Source: Numida meleagris
Taxonomy: Eukaryota; Chordata; Aves; Galliformes; Numididae
Direction of reading: 5' to 3'
DNA: 64,000 nucleotides
Assembly (NCBI RefSeq): GCF_002078875.1
Contig: NC_034438.1
Coordinates: 16,043,964-16,107,963 of the forward strand
The notes under the pieces are model-generated. The model was not told where the DNA came from and did no database searches. It saw only the letters and a list, made by a program, of their open reading frames with translations. A program made the translations under genes and the position numbers. Below are positions 1 through 46,235 of the stretch, piece after piece. Every line of letters begins with the position of its first letter. The first letter of the stretch is position 1.

Positions 1-3000
1 AGGGAAAAACACTGTCAGATTTAACAGAGGGGAAAAAAAAATCCTGGTCCCTAAAGTGGTGATTACTCAAGCACACCTAGCATCTTGGGAAAATGCTTAA
101 AGCTAGACTTCCCAGTACTGATCAATGGCTGTGTGAAAATCATTACTGCCTTGTGCCCAAAGGGTCTCATGGGGACGGTACGTAGGGCAATTAATGATAC
201 TGCACCCTCACCCTGTTCCTCACCCTGAGATTCTAAAATTTTTACATTGCCACACCTCTGTTCTGCTTGGTTTTGGATTCCTGCTTTGTCCTGCACAAAA
301 GGTCCTCTTGCTGGTCTCCTGCTCGCGTTCCAGCAGCCAGCTATCTCCACCTACAAAATCCATTCTTTCCACGTTTTAGCATAGCTACCCTTTCTTCTCA
401 CACATATGCTTATTCACTCAAGAATGTCAGCTTTGGCATCTGGTTACTAAAGAGCTGAAACATTTGAGTGGCAGCTAAGAATGGGAAAAGGAAGAGAAAG
501 ATTGAAAAGAATTGAAAAATGGAAGGCAAATATATAAGGGATTGGGGGGGAACTTGTTACCTTTCCCCCTCCCTTCCTCCTCAGAATTCTATCCTAGCTC
601 GCCCTCTCCTTTCCTCCCAGCTCCCTATCTAAGAACGCAGTTGTAGCCACAGGCAGTAGGAATTTTATTCTGTTTCTTCCACCCATGCTGTCTCCTTTCT
701 CAGAGGCTGTATTTAAATAATCGTTGAATAGAGAAGAGGAGAAAGAGTAGAGCAGGCTGGTTTCTTCCCCTTCATCTAGGAACACTAAATAGAAATAAGA
801 GAGCAGTTGTTTACTTTGTCTGTTTTAACCATTTTTTCCCATGTTCATTTTCCCAGGAATTTTGAGCTCATTGAAATCCAGTGTACTTTTACTGACTTCA
901 GATTGTTTTCTTCTCATACAGGAAAGGAATGAAGTGATTACAGATTAGCTTGTTAGCTTGGGTGTGACTTGTTCAAAACTATGTTTTGATTACCAACTTA
1001 GAAGAATTATTTTTCACTCTCATTTACCCCGTCCTTGAACAATAGTCATTAGGGTTGTGGCAAGTCAGAAGAGATATTCCTCAGTATCCCATTTGGCATA
1101 TTTGAAAGTGAAAGCTAGAAGATTCAGATGCAAAAAGACAAAATTTAGTATAATATTTTTCAGAAATACTTCCCTCCTTTCCTCTTTCCATTCTCTAAAA
1201 AATAATGCCATACTGATGGTTAAGCTGCATATCATGAGCTTGGGGATAGAAGTTGTAAAAAAATAGTGACCACAAAGAAGAGAAAATGGAATATGGATTA
1301 AATGAGAAAAATAATACAAGGACAAAGATATTTCACTCTGCCTTATTCCACATTTAAATACAACTGCAAAGAAATACTTTATTTTTCTCTTTTAAATTCT
1401 ACAGAGACGACTATTTTTTTTTTAATTTCAAAATGTGTTTTTTAATCCTTCATATATGAGCAGGCTTCTAATAGAAGAATATTAAAAAAATACTTTGATA
1501 TTCTCAGTTCCAACTTAAAAGCTATACTGTAATGGCACTCAGGAATTTTAAAACATGGTTTTTTTCTCCATTAATACATGAAATAGCTATCCGTAGGTAC
1601 TTGGCCTGTTCCTTATTATATCTCCAAAGGGACTGTATCACTGCAATAATAAATTGTGCCATGTAGTACCTTATATCCAGAAGAACAGAAGTGTTTTAAA
1701 GAAGCTTTAAATAAAAAATTAGAATGGAGAAAGACACCTTCAGTGACTTAAAAGTAGTTTGTGTCTGACTCTTTTTGAGCATGGTAGACCAAAGAAATTG
1801 TATCTGGTTTTGGTTGTACTTCCTACATCCCTCTAGTGTAAATCCCATCATATAATTCTCATGTGCAACACAGTTTAGTAATTGATTAGGAAAGCCAGAA
1901 TATGCTTTCCAAGAAAGAGGTTGTGTTCACTAACAGAAAGAACAACAGTAAGTTATTGTCATCTGGATTGTTTTGTCCCAAAGTGGAGCAGTCTTCACTT
2001 GCCTGTTCCCTCTTACAATGCTTTTTTCATAGGAACTGGAGACAGTTAAAGAATTATTCCCTTGTATAATATAAAATCTATTGTATGCTAGAGTAGGGAA
2101 CATAAACGTAGGAATTAAAACGGTGTTTATGGTCAATAATGCTGGGAAGAATGTAGGTTTTTCTGGAGTGGAGCAGAATTCATGTTCTTCAGTATAATAC
2201 TATTGCAATTTCCAGATTTAAACTCATTAGTGAATTTAAATTATGATTGCTGAAGTTATGCAGTTTGAAGATGTTTATTATCACATACTGGTATATTTGC
2301 ACTTGCGTAGGTGTTTCACCAGTGGTTTTCTATTAGATTAAAAGAAGACAAAACTGCAAACCTTCATCACTCTCATATAATAAAACTCTAATTTTAAAAG
2401 TTGAACTTTAATTTATCATCCTACAGGAGACCAGGATATGCAGTCTAGCACTGTTTTGTGGATTCTGAGAAGTTATGTTACCCTTTGTGAGGTGTGGCTT
2501 ATCAATGATGCCATGAAATACATAGAACATGATGACTAGTGTTTTCAATGCTACTGCTAAGGAAGGGTCTCACAGAACAATTGTATCCCATAAGATAACC
2601 ACATGCCCCTTTTCCTTCCTGATTAACAAGCTCTGCAACACAGAGCAGTTCTCCAGACTCAGATGTTCTTCCTATTCACTTCCTGAGAAGGAAATGCTCA
2701 AAATGTTTACTTGCTGTGATCATGGACAGTGCTTCCTTTCAAGTAGGAAATGAGACAAGTCAGTGTCTTTTTTAGGAAAAAGACAACATCAGCATGGCTC
2801 TCTAGAACAGTGAAAGATGGGCAGGTATTTATTACCGTGATCTTGGCAGAAGTCAGTGGTTGATTTAACCCCTGATGTCAATGAAATCCTCAGTGCGGGA
2901 GCCTGGATCCACAAGTGCAGTCTCACTGGCATACAGAAGTCTCTGGCTGTGTTTCTTGTGCATGGTCCTGAAATAACTGAGGCATTCCTCCAGATCCAAA

Positions 3001-5569
3001 AGGCCAAGTATGATGAAAACCTGTTGTTTTTCATCAGTTAACAGTAATCTTATTAAATGATTGTCTCGCTCCGATTATCAGAGTGAGAGGAGGTTCTTTG
3101 ATATATGTATACCCGACGTGAGATTAAGAAACAACTGTTCAAATGTTGGTCCGACCAGTTTATTACAGATCCTAGGCAATCAGGGAGTTGGAGAAGGGAA
3201 GGCCGGCAATTATTATGAATTAGGGTGATGGGGAAGGGAAAGCGGGCGATAGGAAAGATAGGAAAGAGCAAGAATGATGTGAAGCAGGGATAGTCACCAC
3301 CAAAGATCGAGCAGCGTCCCGTTGCACAACGTTCTGATGGTCCGAGGCTGATACAGGAGCAGGAGCACAGGAGAAGGCAGCAGCAGAGCAGCTGTCCTTA
3401 GGCAGCAAGCAGGAAGTCCAGGAGTAACAGGCAGCAAGCGGGTAGCAGTCCCAGGAGAATCCAGCAGCAGGCAGGTAGCACGGCACGAGGAATCTGATGT
3501 TAGAGACCTCACCTCTCTTGGTTGTAGGTCCCATTTTTATCCTAAATCGTGTCATTCCTAGGCGCTTAGGTAAGAGTCATGTGCAGCACCCCTGAGATGG
3601 CTATCTCCCTCGAGATGAGCCCATACAAAAGTCCATTTCCCAGCCATTAAGCTGCTACTTATCTCTTTCTCCTTGCCCCTGACCTGCAAATCTTCAGACA
3701 AAAGATTTTTCCAACTTTGACCAGGACTTGCCTGGGCTTGTCCATTTGTGCTCCTCAGCAAGCTGTGAGACAAAGGTGCAAAAAAGAATAATCTCTTACA
3801 GTGATCAGCAGCATCCTGTTCAGATTGGGTTGTATGAAGGAGTCAAATTATTTGCTAATAATCATTAGCAAAATAATAATAATTATTAGAAATAGTTTGT
3901 TGGCTGCTACCATAAAAAAATGGAAGAGAAGAAAGAAAACTCAGTCATGAAAGTAGTATTATCTACAGAACAGAAACAGCCACAGCATGTTGTCTCAGTG
4001 TCTCTTTCAGAGATAGATGCCACAAAATCGTTGCCTTAGAGAGAAAGGGTTAAAATTTTTGTATTTAGCATCAGATACGTAAGATTCTTCATCTGGAGCC
4101 ATAAGACTGCTGCAAGCAGTAATAGAGTGTGTGCCCAGCCAACTGTGTAAGCCCTGTGCAGAATTAATGCCATGCTGCCCAGGAGAAGGTGCAGCCTCTG
4201 CATACCCTTGGCTGCAGGTGGAGGAGCGCATGTCTCTGAGAGAGATTTAAAACATCAGAAAAAGGTGAAACTTGTCCTTGCTTGGAAATTGCATAGGTTC
4301 TTCCAGATTAGATTGCATTTTCAAAGGGTAACAGGAAGTGGGATAGATTTTGCATTACACTTCTGTAATTTTATGTAGATAGTGTTTCATAATGATCATG
4401 ATATCAATGTCTAGTACCAAGTATTTGACAAAATACACTCTCCTACTACAAGTCACCCTTTTTGTTTAGATAAAAGAAATGAATGCCAGCAATCAAACAT
4501 TATGCATGGTCTGAGAGGCTATGAAAGTACCTCAGAAAACATTTACAAAGCAATTGCAAAGTAAATACTAAGCCACATCTAAAATAATATGATGCTTAGT
4601 ATCTACATGCTAGAGTGCTTTTAAAAATAGATGAGTGAGAATAAATGTGCCATGTAATACTGCATCATCCTAAATGATACCTATAAATTGCTATGTGTAA
4701 CATAAAATTGAAATATGCTAATGGAACATTGTGTGGATTCTTCCCAGTAAAAGCTGTCAAGTACCTGCCAAAACATTAAAAGTGACAGAAATGAACGAGG
4801 GAAATTAATTAATATTTACAGATATTGCTTATCTTCTTTTTGTTATACATTTTGTTTTTGCAGCAGGTTCCCTCAAGCATTTGTGGTTTGTTTTCAATTC
4901 AGCATGATTGGGTTGTTTTGAGTCTTTCCATCATTTCCCCATTCCAGGAGCCACCATTTTGTGTTCTCCCCTCTGGCATTTGTCAGGGGTATTACTTTGG
5001 CTTACCTGCTCTTGTGGTAATGGTTATGTCCTATTGTCTTCATAAAGATACGGGTTCTTAGGTGTCCCTCTCAACCCCAAGGGTCTAAATTTGTCAATAG
5101 AATGTTGTTTCTAGGCTGCATGTAGGGTAACTATCCTACTGGTTTATGGAGCAGTATGTTTGGATAGAATGAGGAGTTACATGTGAAATACAGACACATA
5201 TTTTTCAAGGAAATCTCTTTTGAAAAGTTGTGACTGCTTGTTAAGGCACTGGGTGCCTTGTCTTAGAAGTGAGCAGATCTGCATTTCAGATTACGCTGTG
5301 TCAGGAAGAACAAGGAGTTGAGCCTGCATTTTACTTTGCTCCTATTTTTAATAAAGAAACAACATAGAAACTTGAAAAGATTTCCTTGACGTTAACTGTT
5401 TTCTAGTTTGTCTTGTTCAAATGTTTATAGGTACTTCATATTTGGGTGAAAGATATGAAGTTTATTTTTTTTCCTGGCTTTAGGTACAGATGAGCATTTA
5501 CCTCCCTGCAAGAAACACAGCTACTTTATTTAATGGTACTTGATTTTTAGTATGAATGGTGTATTTCAG
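1..5569 (+). other. ITGA1 intron (3' part) upstream of the first visible exon
   Basis: This 5.6 kb stretch ends in the acceptor ATTTCAG before the first visible I-domain exon, so it is intronic. I looked for the preceding I-domain exon with DGSNS and did not find it. Apart from the solitary LTR at about 3062-3800, it is AT-rich single-copy-looking DNA with only short chance ORFs. Confidence 0.8.
3062..3800 (-). mobile_element. Solitary LTR of an endogenous retrovirus (probable)
   Basis: The block differs from the AT-rich surroundings by its GC and CpG content. On the minus strand it begins TGTAAGAG and ends GAGACA, the TG...CA form of an LTR. It has a TATA-like GATAAAAAT at about 3541-3533 and an AATAAA at 3164-3159. 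The flanks ATGAT (before 3062) and GTGAT (after 3800) could be a slightly decayed 5-base target duplication. No gag, pol or env sequence lies next to it, so it looks like a solo LTR. The family was not identified, and the high-coordinate end is the less certain one. Confidence 0.6.
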
Positions 5570-38723
<33,154 letters not shown>

Positions 38724-39804
38724 AGAATAAAAAGCAACACAAAATGAAAAAAAGAATTTTTTCCTCAGGTCTGCCTCAAAAATGTGACTGTACAATTAAA
38801 AACTTAGACATACATGCAATATTCACAATATTTTCTAAACTCCAGTGCATTAAAAAAAAAAAAAGAGCAGAACATCGAGCAAGCAAATTAAGTAGACATC
38901 TGAATGAATCAAAGGAAGAACAAACTCCCTTATGTCATTTCGTGATACTCAAGGATGTACTTTCAAGTGTTATTCATTTTTGGAGAGTAACTGAGTTCAA
39001 AGATTCTAACATTTTTTAACATGAAAAATGCCTAATCGTATTTTTATATGCCTATATATATGTGGAATCCTTTTCATCCCAAATTATGTAGCAAGTCAGC
39101 TGTATGCAGCAATCCCAGTTTTTTATCACTTTATGATTTTCAAAGAGGAAATATCATATTCAAAATTTTCTCCTTTTAATGGACTGTCAGCTACAGAACA
39201 TTCAAACTTTGAAAATGAACCAAATATCATATGGCAACTGAGGTAATGACAATTCAAAAGACAGAAGCACCTGCAGAACTTTGGATGAAAATTACTGAAA
39301 TTCATTGAACTTCTCTTTCAGCTTGTTTTACTGTGTCCAGCTGATACTCCAAGAAGAAATTTTTATTGTCAAGTGGATCACTGGGGATATATCCATTAAT
39401 TCATGCAACTGTTTGAACTTGAAGGGGATTTTTGGCAGACCTGGAAATGTATGCACAAAATATTCAAGCCCAACTAATTGCACGCTTTACTCAGATAAGC
39501 AGAGGAGCAGTTGTGTCTGCAGATTGATATATTCATATTTATGCAGAAAATGTTTAGAGGTACCCTGAAAGTTTGACTTGCTGTATATCTTGGAGTAGCC
39601 AAGAGGGTGCTTCATAAACTTTCACTGTAAATTTATTGTGTAGCTATTTAATCCAATGAGTTTAAAGTGTACAAATTGATAATTAACAAAAGAGCACAGA
39701 TAAGAAACGTAGCACTGGCAAGCTTCTTCTAATAGTGTAATTCTCACCTCATCTTTGTCACTTAGGCATTTAAAGTGATGAATCTGCATACTAAATAAGC
39801 ACTT

Positions 39805-39810
39805 AATAAA
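39805..39810 (+). other. Candidate polyadenylation signal
   Basis: AATAAA about 1.08 kb after the ITGA1 stop codon, followed by TTTATTTTGTGTC, a usable T/GT-rich downstream element. Confidence 0.4.
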
Positions 39811-41122
39811 TTACGTTTATTTTGTGTCAAAGATTAAAAGTTTTTAAGTTTATATAAGAATACACTGAAATGTAGATAGCAAAAGATTTCTCTCAAACTA
39901 TCTAGAGTGTTCAGCTTAGCAGGAAATTTCTTTCTCCTTTTTTCTTTCACACACTTGTTTTCCTTCCACAAGGATCCCTCCCTGCAGCTCTTGGCTATCT
40001 ATACATTGTCCTTCAAAGCTTCCTACATTACTTGCAGTCACATAAAACTAACAAGGAAATGGAGGCCTGCAGGCCAACTGCAGTGTTGCCTCAGCATAGT
40101 AATATTTAGTATCTATTCCCAATAGATCAGAAAGTGTTGAGGAGCACTTCTGAAAGATGTACTCATTTGCAGAAATATCTTTGCCTTGTCAAGGGAACCA
40201 GGCAAATTCTTCTGCTTGGTACAAACTTCATGGAAATGAAAAAAATCATTACAGCTTTCAAAATGTTTATGTTATGAGACAGGTTCCACCAACTTTACAG
40301 TAATAGCTTAAAAAAAGTAATAAAATATGTTGTAAAGACATCTTTATTCTTTAAGAAGATACCATAGATTGAGTTGAACGTGCCAGCAAGTACATCTCCA
40401 GCAACGCACCAAAAGGTGCTTCCTTGTTTAGAAGACACTGTGACTCCTCAGTGCATTCTATTTAGTTCCTTAATTAGAGAGTATTTATCAGGAAAGGCTG
40501 AGATTTGTGTGAATGCAGCAAGTAGGACTAAGTTTGAAAGGGTTTGTGTCTGCCTGTGGGAAAGTTGGTTGTTTCATAACAACGTTCTGCTGACGGTAGC
40601 ATGACTCAGAGGAGAGAGCAAAGCCCTCTGCAGGAGCATCGTGGGCTGCAGTGCACAGCGTGGGAGATCTGCAGCCTCGGTGGGCTTGCTCACCAGGCTT
40701 GTCTGCATGCCTGAAAGTGTGCCTGACCGCAGGGGGATACAAGATGTGCTGCCCCAGTCCTGAGTGCCAAGTGAAAACTAGAGTGGAAGTAAGGGTTGTG
40801 GGTAGGATCCCTGCTTCATTCATCATGCAAGCTAAACAGTCCTCAAAGGAAGACAAAAATCCAAATTAATATTTGCAAAGATATTTTCAGTCTGGTATGA
40901 GTTGAAAGTCTAGTTTTTAAAAAATTAAGATTTTTCCAATTTGTTTGAAGGAATTACATGGCACTTGTCACCATAGCATCTGAATGCCTCAGAATCACCA
41001 TTTTGTCTTTCTTGTAATATCTCTGTAAAGGCATAACAGTGCTATTTCCTAATATGGTCTTGTGAAGGAAAAATTATTAAGAATTTGTAACTTGTCTATG
41101 CACACACATAAAGTCTATGGTA

Positions 41123-41128
41123 ATAAAG
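41123..41128 (+). other. Candidate distal polyadenylation signal
   Basis: AATAAA about 2.4 kb after the stop codon, followed by ACTTGTGTTTATTATTATT. It may end a longer transcript. Confidence 0.35.
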
Positions 41129-44025
41129 GAAATACTTGTGTTTATTATTATTCACCTAGCTTGTTAACCATTAGCTCATTTTTCCTAGCTTCATAAAATT
41201 AATCACTCCAAGTTATGTAAGTCACACGTCATTTTTATGCAACATGCTTTTTGTTTCACTCTTTAGTTATAGTAATCTGTTAACAAAAACTTTTAACTTT
41301 TTCTGATGTGTTTTCATGTCATATTTTAAAACATCAGCCTGATTTAAAATAGCTGATAGAACAGTCTATTTCCCTGAAATGTGCACAGAAATACATATTT
41401 TATCAATGCAAAGTGTGTTTGAGATCAATGTTCAATTCCTTTTAGCCTTGTTTTGCTCTGTAAGAGCAGTAGGAAGCTTCATGCAACCACACTGCTATTC
41501 TGCTTATTCTGATGATCTCTCCGTTTTCGCATTTGTCCTATTCTTAAATGTTCGATCGTAATATCTATTTAAAATTTAGTATGTAAAGGGAATACCACTG
41601 TATTACATTTCTCTTGCATGGGCTAAATTATAGTTAAATCATTATTTTTGTACACAGAATCTGTCCACGCAGCACTGCAAGAGCAGTATATGTACTGCTT
41701 TACACAATATACAGCAGAAAATCCTACTGAAATCAATATTGCAAATATGGGAAACATCTCATTGAAATTTGGCAGGTCAAGAAAAATCAGTAAAACATGT
41801 AATCTGTTCTATTCCTATAAAAAGATACACTAGGCTTGTATTACAATTCCAATGACTAGTAACATTTTTTAATTCAAAAACAGCCCACGAAAAAATATAA
41901 TAAATTGGGTGTATAACCAGAGCCTGAGGTATCGAAGGAATCTGGCCCGGGTCCATTGCTAACATCAGCACTGAACTAGCAAATGTTAGAAAGAATGGAC
42001 AAGCTATGTTTCTATAGCATTGCACTTTGCTGGAAAAAGGAGCAAGAACTTTAAACAATCGCTCCTGCTTCAATCTGAGGCTGTTCTATAGTTGTCAGGC
42101 TATCATATGATTTTTGAAGACGTGTCAAAGAGCATCTATATCAGAGCAGTCTCCTTGGCTGCTGCTTATGTTCCTGTCACACTCGGACACAATCCACCTA
42201 TCCTGAGCCCTTACCCAAGCCCTTCAGTACAGCTCCTGTGCTGAGTTGTTTTGGGCACAACATCCTCCTACTGCAACACTTGAGTCAGGGGAACACACCT
42301 TCAACAGCAGCCAATAGGGTTTGCATTTTTCTCATAGTAAAGAGAGGCTGGAGTTAGGGGGAGGCTCATCTAATGACTTTTACATTGTCTCTTTGTTTTA
42401 ACACCTTGGATTAACTATTGTATAGATGACAATACAATTCTAGCAAGAAAAAGAAAGCAAAATAATAGACTCAGAATGTACCCTTATTAATTATACCACT
42501 AAATATGACTAAGATTGATTTTTTTTTTATTTTTAAAAAAGAAATCACAGCATTCTGCACAGCATTCTGTTTTTCCTGTAAAATTATTCCATATGTTTTA
42601 TTGATTAAAAAAACCTTTAAATCTAATGTATGTCTTTAGTAGTTTGTTTCCTTTGCAGTGATATAAGGTGCATATTACCAGTACCTAAAACCAAATCCAT
42701 CTACCCCTTAATATGCAGCTATTGTAGAAATAAGCCCAGCATAACACTGAAGAAATCTTAGATGCTATAAAGATTTCAGAAGGATGTTGCCATTAATTGT
42801 ATGGATTCTGTGCTTGTAGTCAAATTCAAAAAGCTTCAAAGAACAAGAAGAATTCCTAGAGCAGATTTTTTTTCTATGGCACTACATAGAAAGAAGCTGA
42901 AGATAATTCACTCATCCAACTATTCTTCCCATCCAGTAACTTTTCTATGCAACTTAACTACTGTGGCCCATAGTCTAGTGTCTTACATTTGTATCAGAAC
43001 TTCCTAGATGGCAAATATTACACCTCTTTTATCACAGTTAACTTTAAAAAAAAAAATTACAAAACCTGTAATGACTTAACTGTTATCAGAGACTACTTTC
43101 ATGGTGAATCACAAGCCTGTAATACCACCGTCTTGTCCAGACATAGATGAGAGCTTACTGAATGTCCTACTATGTAGGATGCATCTAATACTTAGAGTTT
43201 GCTGGAAATAGAATTATTTTGATGAAAATCAGCCACTTCTTTTTTTTGTTTGCTTGTTTAGATTAATTTTCAATGAAATTAAAAAAAAAAGAAGGCTAAA
43301 ATCCATTTTTATGGCAAGGAGTGCAGCAATATTACATTCAGTTCGCGCAGAACTAGACTGTGATTAATAGCATTTAGCAGAAGCAGCTCTGATACTTCAG
43401 ATTTTGAAAGCAATAGTAGTTCATGGAGCATGTGTGGTTTGAGCCCTGTAAGGAGGAAACACTTCTTTGAAAAAGGTCAAAGAGCTTCTGAAATTTGAGT
43501 AACTCCTGTCTGTTCACAAAGCACAGCTAGATTCTTTTTAAAGAAGTGGATGACAGTGTAAGCTGTCCTCAATATAATCTTGTTTTCAATTACAGATATC
43601 AGTACTGGTACTCTAGAGATGTTTGACTTTTCTCATTCTGTAAAAGAGAGGGGTGACCCTTAAGCTTTTTTTTATATCATAGGCAGGACATGGTACTCCT
43701 TGGCTGCTGTTCCCCTCCCATGCACTAGTTACTCTGTCTTCTTTTCCCCCATCTCATATCTTCTCAGAAATGATAGGCATTACTAAAGAGCTTACTGAAT
43801 GTTGCACTTCCTAGGTATTTCAATAAATGAGAGAAGGAGCAGAAGTGTTTGAAGCATATTGCACATTTACATCTAGCAGGTTGGTTACCTTGGTGTACTT
43901 CATCTCTCCTTTTTCTGCACTGTATCTGTTCCCTTTCAGACGTGACCACAGTGAAATCTGGATTCTCAGTTACAGCTCAGCTTGATTTGGTACTGAAAGT
44001 CATTATGTTTGTTGAAACAAAAAAT
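41129..44025. other. Intergenic or distal 3' UTR, no feature recognised
   Basis: About 2.9 kb of AT-rich DNA with short chance ORFs. A GC-richer patch at about 42130-42350 is not a repeat I recognise. Confidence 0.5.
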
Positions 44026-44072
44026 CACAGAATCATTAAGTTTGGAAAAGGCCATTACGATCATCTAGTCCA
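44026..44072 (-). repeat. CR1 3' end remnant
   Basis: CACAGAATCATTAAGTTTGG followed by CATTACGATCATCTAGTCC is the reverse complement of a CR1 3' UTR. It ends where the hAT-like block starts. Confidence 0.65.
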
Positions 44073-44074
44073 TG

Positions 44075-44665
44075 AGTATCCAACCTTTTGGCTTGCCTGG
44101 GCTACACTGAGTGAAGAGGAATTGTCCTGGGCCACATATGAAACATATAATATAGTATATAAGTAACAAAACTTATTTCTTCCTTTTTTTATTAATGTAT
44201 CAAAAAAAAAAAAAAACCATAAAACTGGAGGGATATTCAATCCTGTTCTTGTGAATCTAATACATCAGGCTTGTTTGCAAAAAGTGGTTGTGATTCTTGA
44301 TGAGTTAGTTCTTAAGGTGTTCATCAGAGATTTTTGACCAAATTTTACTCTTCCTTTGCTTTGTCCTTGACAGTAATTGTTCAAAAATGTATGTACTGCC
44401 AAAACGTGATGAGATAAATAAGACGTGATTGTGAAGCAAGGGATATTTTTCTCTGGTAAGAAAGGGCTTATAAAAGTCTGAAAAGAGACATGATCAAATT
44501 TTTGAGTTGATATATGATTGCAGCTCTATATATTCCATTTGAAAATTTGCAGGCCATGTGTTTCTGTCAACTGAAAATGGAGCTGCAAATATAAACAAAA
44601 TTGATGATTTTTTCAACAATATTGAAACCTATTTTCAAATTCCTTTATCAAAACAGAAAGCAAGG
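44075..44665 (-). mobile_element. Decayed hAT-Charlie-type DNA transposon
   Basis: The left edge has TCCAACCTTTTGGCTTGCCT and TGTCCTGGGCCACATATG, resembling hAT-Charlie ends. Reading the minus strand between about 44650 and 44180, with stops and frameshifts, shows pieces of a GTF2IRD2/ZBED-like hAT transposase. They include an F-Q-M-E/I-E-L-Q type segment near 44540, a Y-I-F-E-Q-L-type segment near 44380, and the SDEHLKN motif of the C-terminal dimerisation domain near 44320. The far end was not found. No intact ORF remains. Confidence 0.65.
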
Positions 44666-44935
44666 CTGCATGTTTTTTACTCTTCACTGGACTGTGTTTA
44701 GCCAACGTATAAAATTGCATAACACTATTTGGCATAGTATGAGTTGGCACTGCACTGCACTGCACCCTTCCCATGCCCTAGTTTCAGCCCAGACAGTGCC
44801 AATTGCACACCAGTTTTCGGTGGTTGCTGAGAAAAGGTTGTGCACCTGAGGCCAGACCAGGCCACTCAGCCGGGAAGGGCTGCTGCCGCAATGGAGAGAG
44901 GCAAGAGGCAGCTGCAGGACAGGCTGTGCCACACC
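44666..44935. other. Unclassified stretch between repeats
   Basis: It contains a short CACTG-type tandem (GCACTGCACTGCACTGCAC near 44750) and a GC-rich patch. No gene or known repeat is recognised. Confidence 0.4.
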
Positions 44936-44939
44936 ATGG

Positions 44940-45430
44940 GTTGGACTTAACTGATGTGGTCCAACCAACAACCCATCACTACCATGCCCACTGTACCATG
45001 TCACACAGTACCTTATCTACCCTTTTCTTGAACAGCTTCAGGAACAGTGACTCCACCACCTACTTCCCTGTGCAGCCTGTTCCAATACCTCACCATGTTC
45101 TCAGAATAAGTTTTTCCTAGTATTCTGTCTGAACCTCCCCTGCTGGAACTTAAAACTCATGATCATCCAGTTGTCAACCCACTCCCCAAGATCCTTTTCC
45201 TCTACACAGTCTTCCAGCCACTCTACCGCAAGCCTGTAACATTGCCTGGGGTTACTGTGACCAAAGTGCAGAACCTGGTCTTGTTGAACCTCATACAGCT
45301 GGCCTCAGACCATTGATCCAGCCCATCCAGGTCCTCTGTAGGTCCTTCCTGCCCTCAGGCTGATTGACACCCCCCAGCTTTGTGGCATTTGTGAATTTAC
45401 AGAGGGTGCACTCAATCACATTTCACTTAT
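44940..45430 (-). repeat. CR1 LINE fragment
   Basis: The reverse-complement CR1 ORF2 end and 3' region can be followed from GGTTGGACTTAACTGATGTG through CAGGAACAGTGACTCCACCA to CTGGTCTTGTTGAACCTCAT. It shows a degraded 3' end and internal loss. Confidence 0.82.
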
Positions 45431-45949
45431 CTGGTTCATTATTATTATAAGATTTTTTTTTTTGTCATCCCAAAGTACTTCATGCAGTGCTCCATGTTAA
45501 ATTGTTTTCGATGGTAAAGTTCTGGAAGAATTTGTTGTACATGAGTGAATTAGGTAACTAAACAATTTATTGTAAAAGATACAGTGTCCTTCAGTGTATT
45601 TGTGTATAAGACTATGTGTGGGAATGTGTCTCTTTGTTTAATTAATAATACTGACCCAACAGTTTCGCTGTGTAAAGCTCTAGGTTTTCAAACACTGTGG
45701 AACATAGTAGGAATCTTTCACTGAAGAGGTAGTGGCAAAATAACCCTTTTCTACTGTGCATTGAGCACTTAAAGTCATGTTTGTCAAGCAACAGCAACTT
45801 CATTTTTGCAGCACAAGTGTTTTGTCCTAGTTTATGAATTTTACTCTGGTGCATGAGTTGTGGTGCTTGTGATGCGACCTGACACCTTTTTGAATGGGTG
45901 AACACTAAGTGATGTACACCCATTGTACATCATGTACACCTGAGAAACA
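45431..45949. other. Intergenic stretch
   Basis: AT-rich sequence with a minus ORF of 93 codons (45923-45642) of unknown origin. A small repeat GATGTACACC / CATGTACACC lies at 45911-45940. No family was recognised. Confidence 0.4.
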
Positions 45950-46235
45950 GGGCTTCAGGCAGAGTCAGCAAAAACCCTGCCAAGATTTTGATAAGGATAC
46001 TGAATCCTGAATGCCAGGTCCTACACTTTGGCCAAAACAAGCTCAGGCAATGCTACAGACTTGGGGCAGAGTGGCTGGAAGACTGTGTGGAAGAAATGGA
46101 CCTGGGAGTGTTAGTCAGCGCTCTGTTAAACATGAGTCAGCAGGGCGCCCAGGTAGCCAAGAGGGCCGATGACTTCCTGGCTCGTATCAGATACAGTGTT
46201 GCCAGCAGAAGTGGGGAGTTGATCCCCAGGTGTCA
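45950..46235 (+). repeat. CR1 fragment, RT C-terminal region
   Basis: The plus frame reads [20 protein letters not shown], then [20 protein letters not shown] and RIRYSVASR, the CR1 segment after the RT core. It stands upstream of an earlier ORF2 segment, so it is a separate insertion or a rearranged piece. Confidence 0.85.

Larger units (their letters stand above)
38724..41128 (+). other. ITGA1: ITGA1 3' UTR (extent uncertain)
   Basis: Sequence after the stop codon is AT-rich and free of recognised repeats, as expected for a 3' UTR. Possible polyadenylation signals AATAAA lie at 39805-39810, 40322-40327 and 41123-41128. The first and last are followed by GT-rich sequence. Which end is used cannot be told from sequence alone. 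ORFs in this stretch (38621-39019, 40488-40869) have no recognised homology. Confidence 0.5.

Noticed and set aside
1..5569. First I-domain exon with the DxSxS metal motif
   Set aside because: Searched for in this stretch and not found; it must lie upstream.
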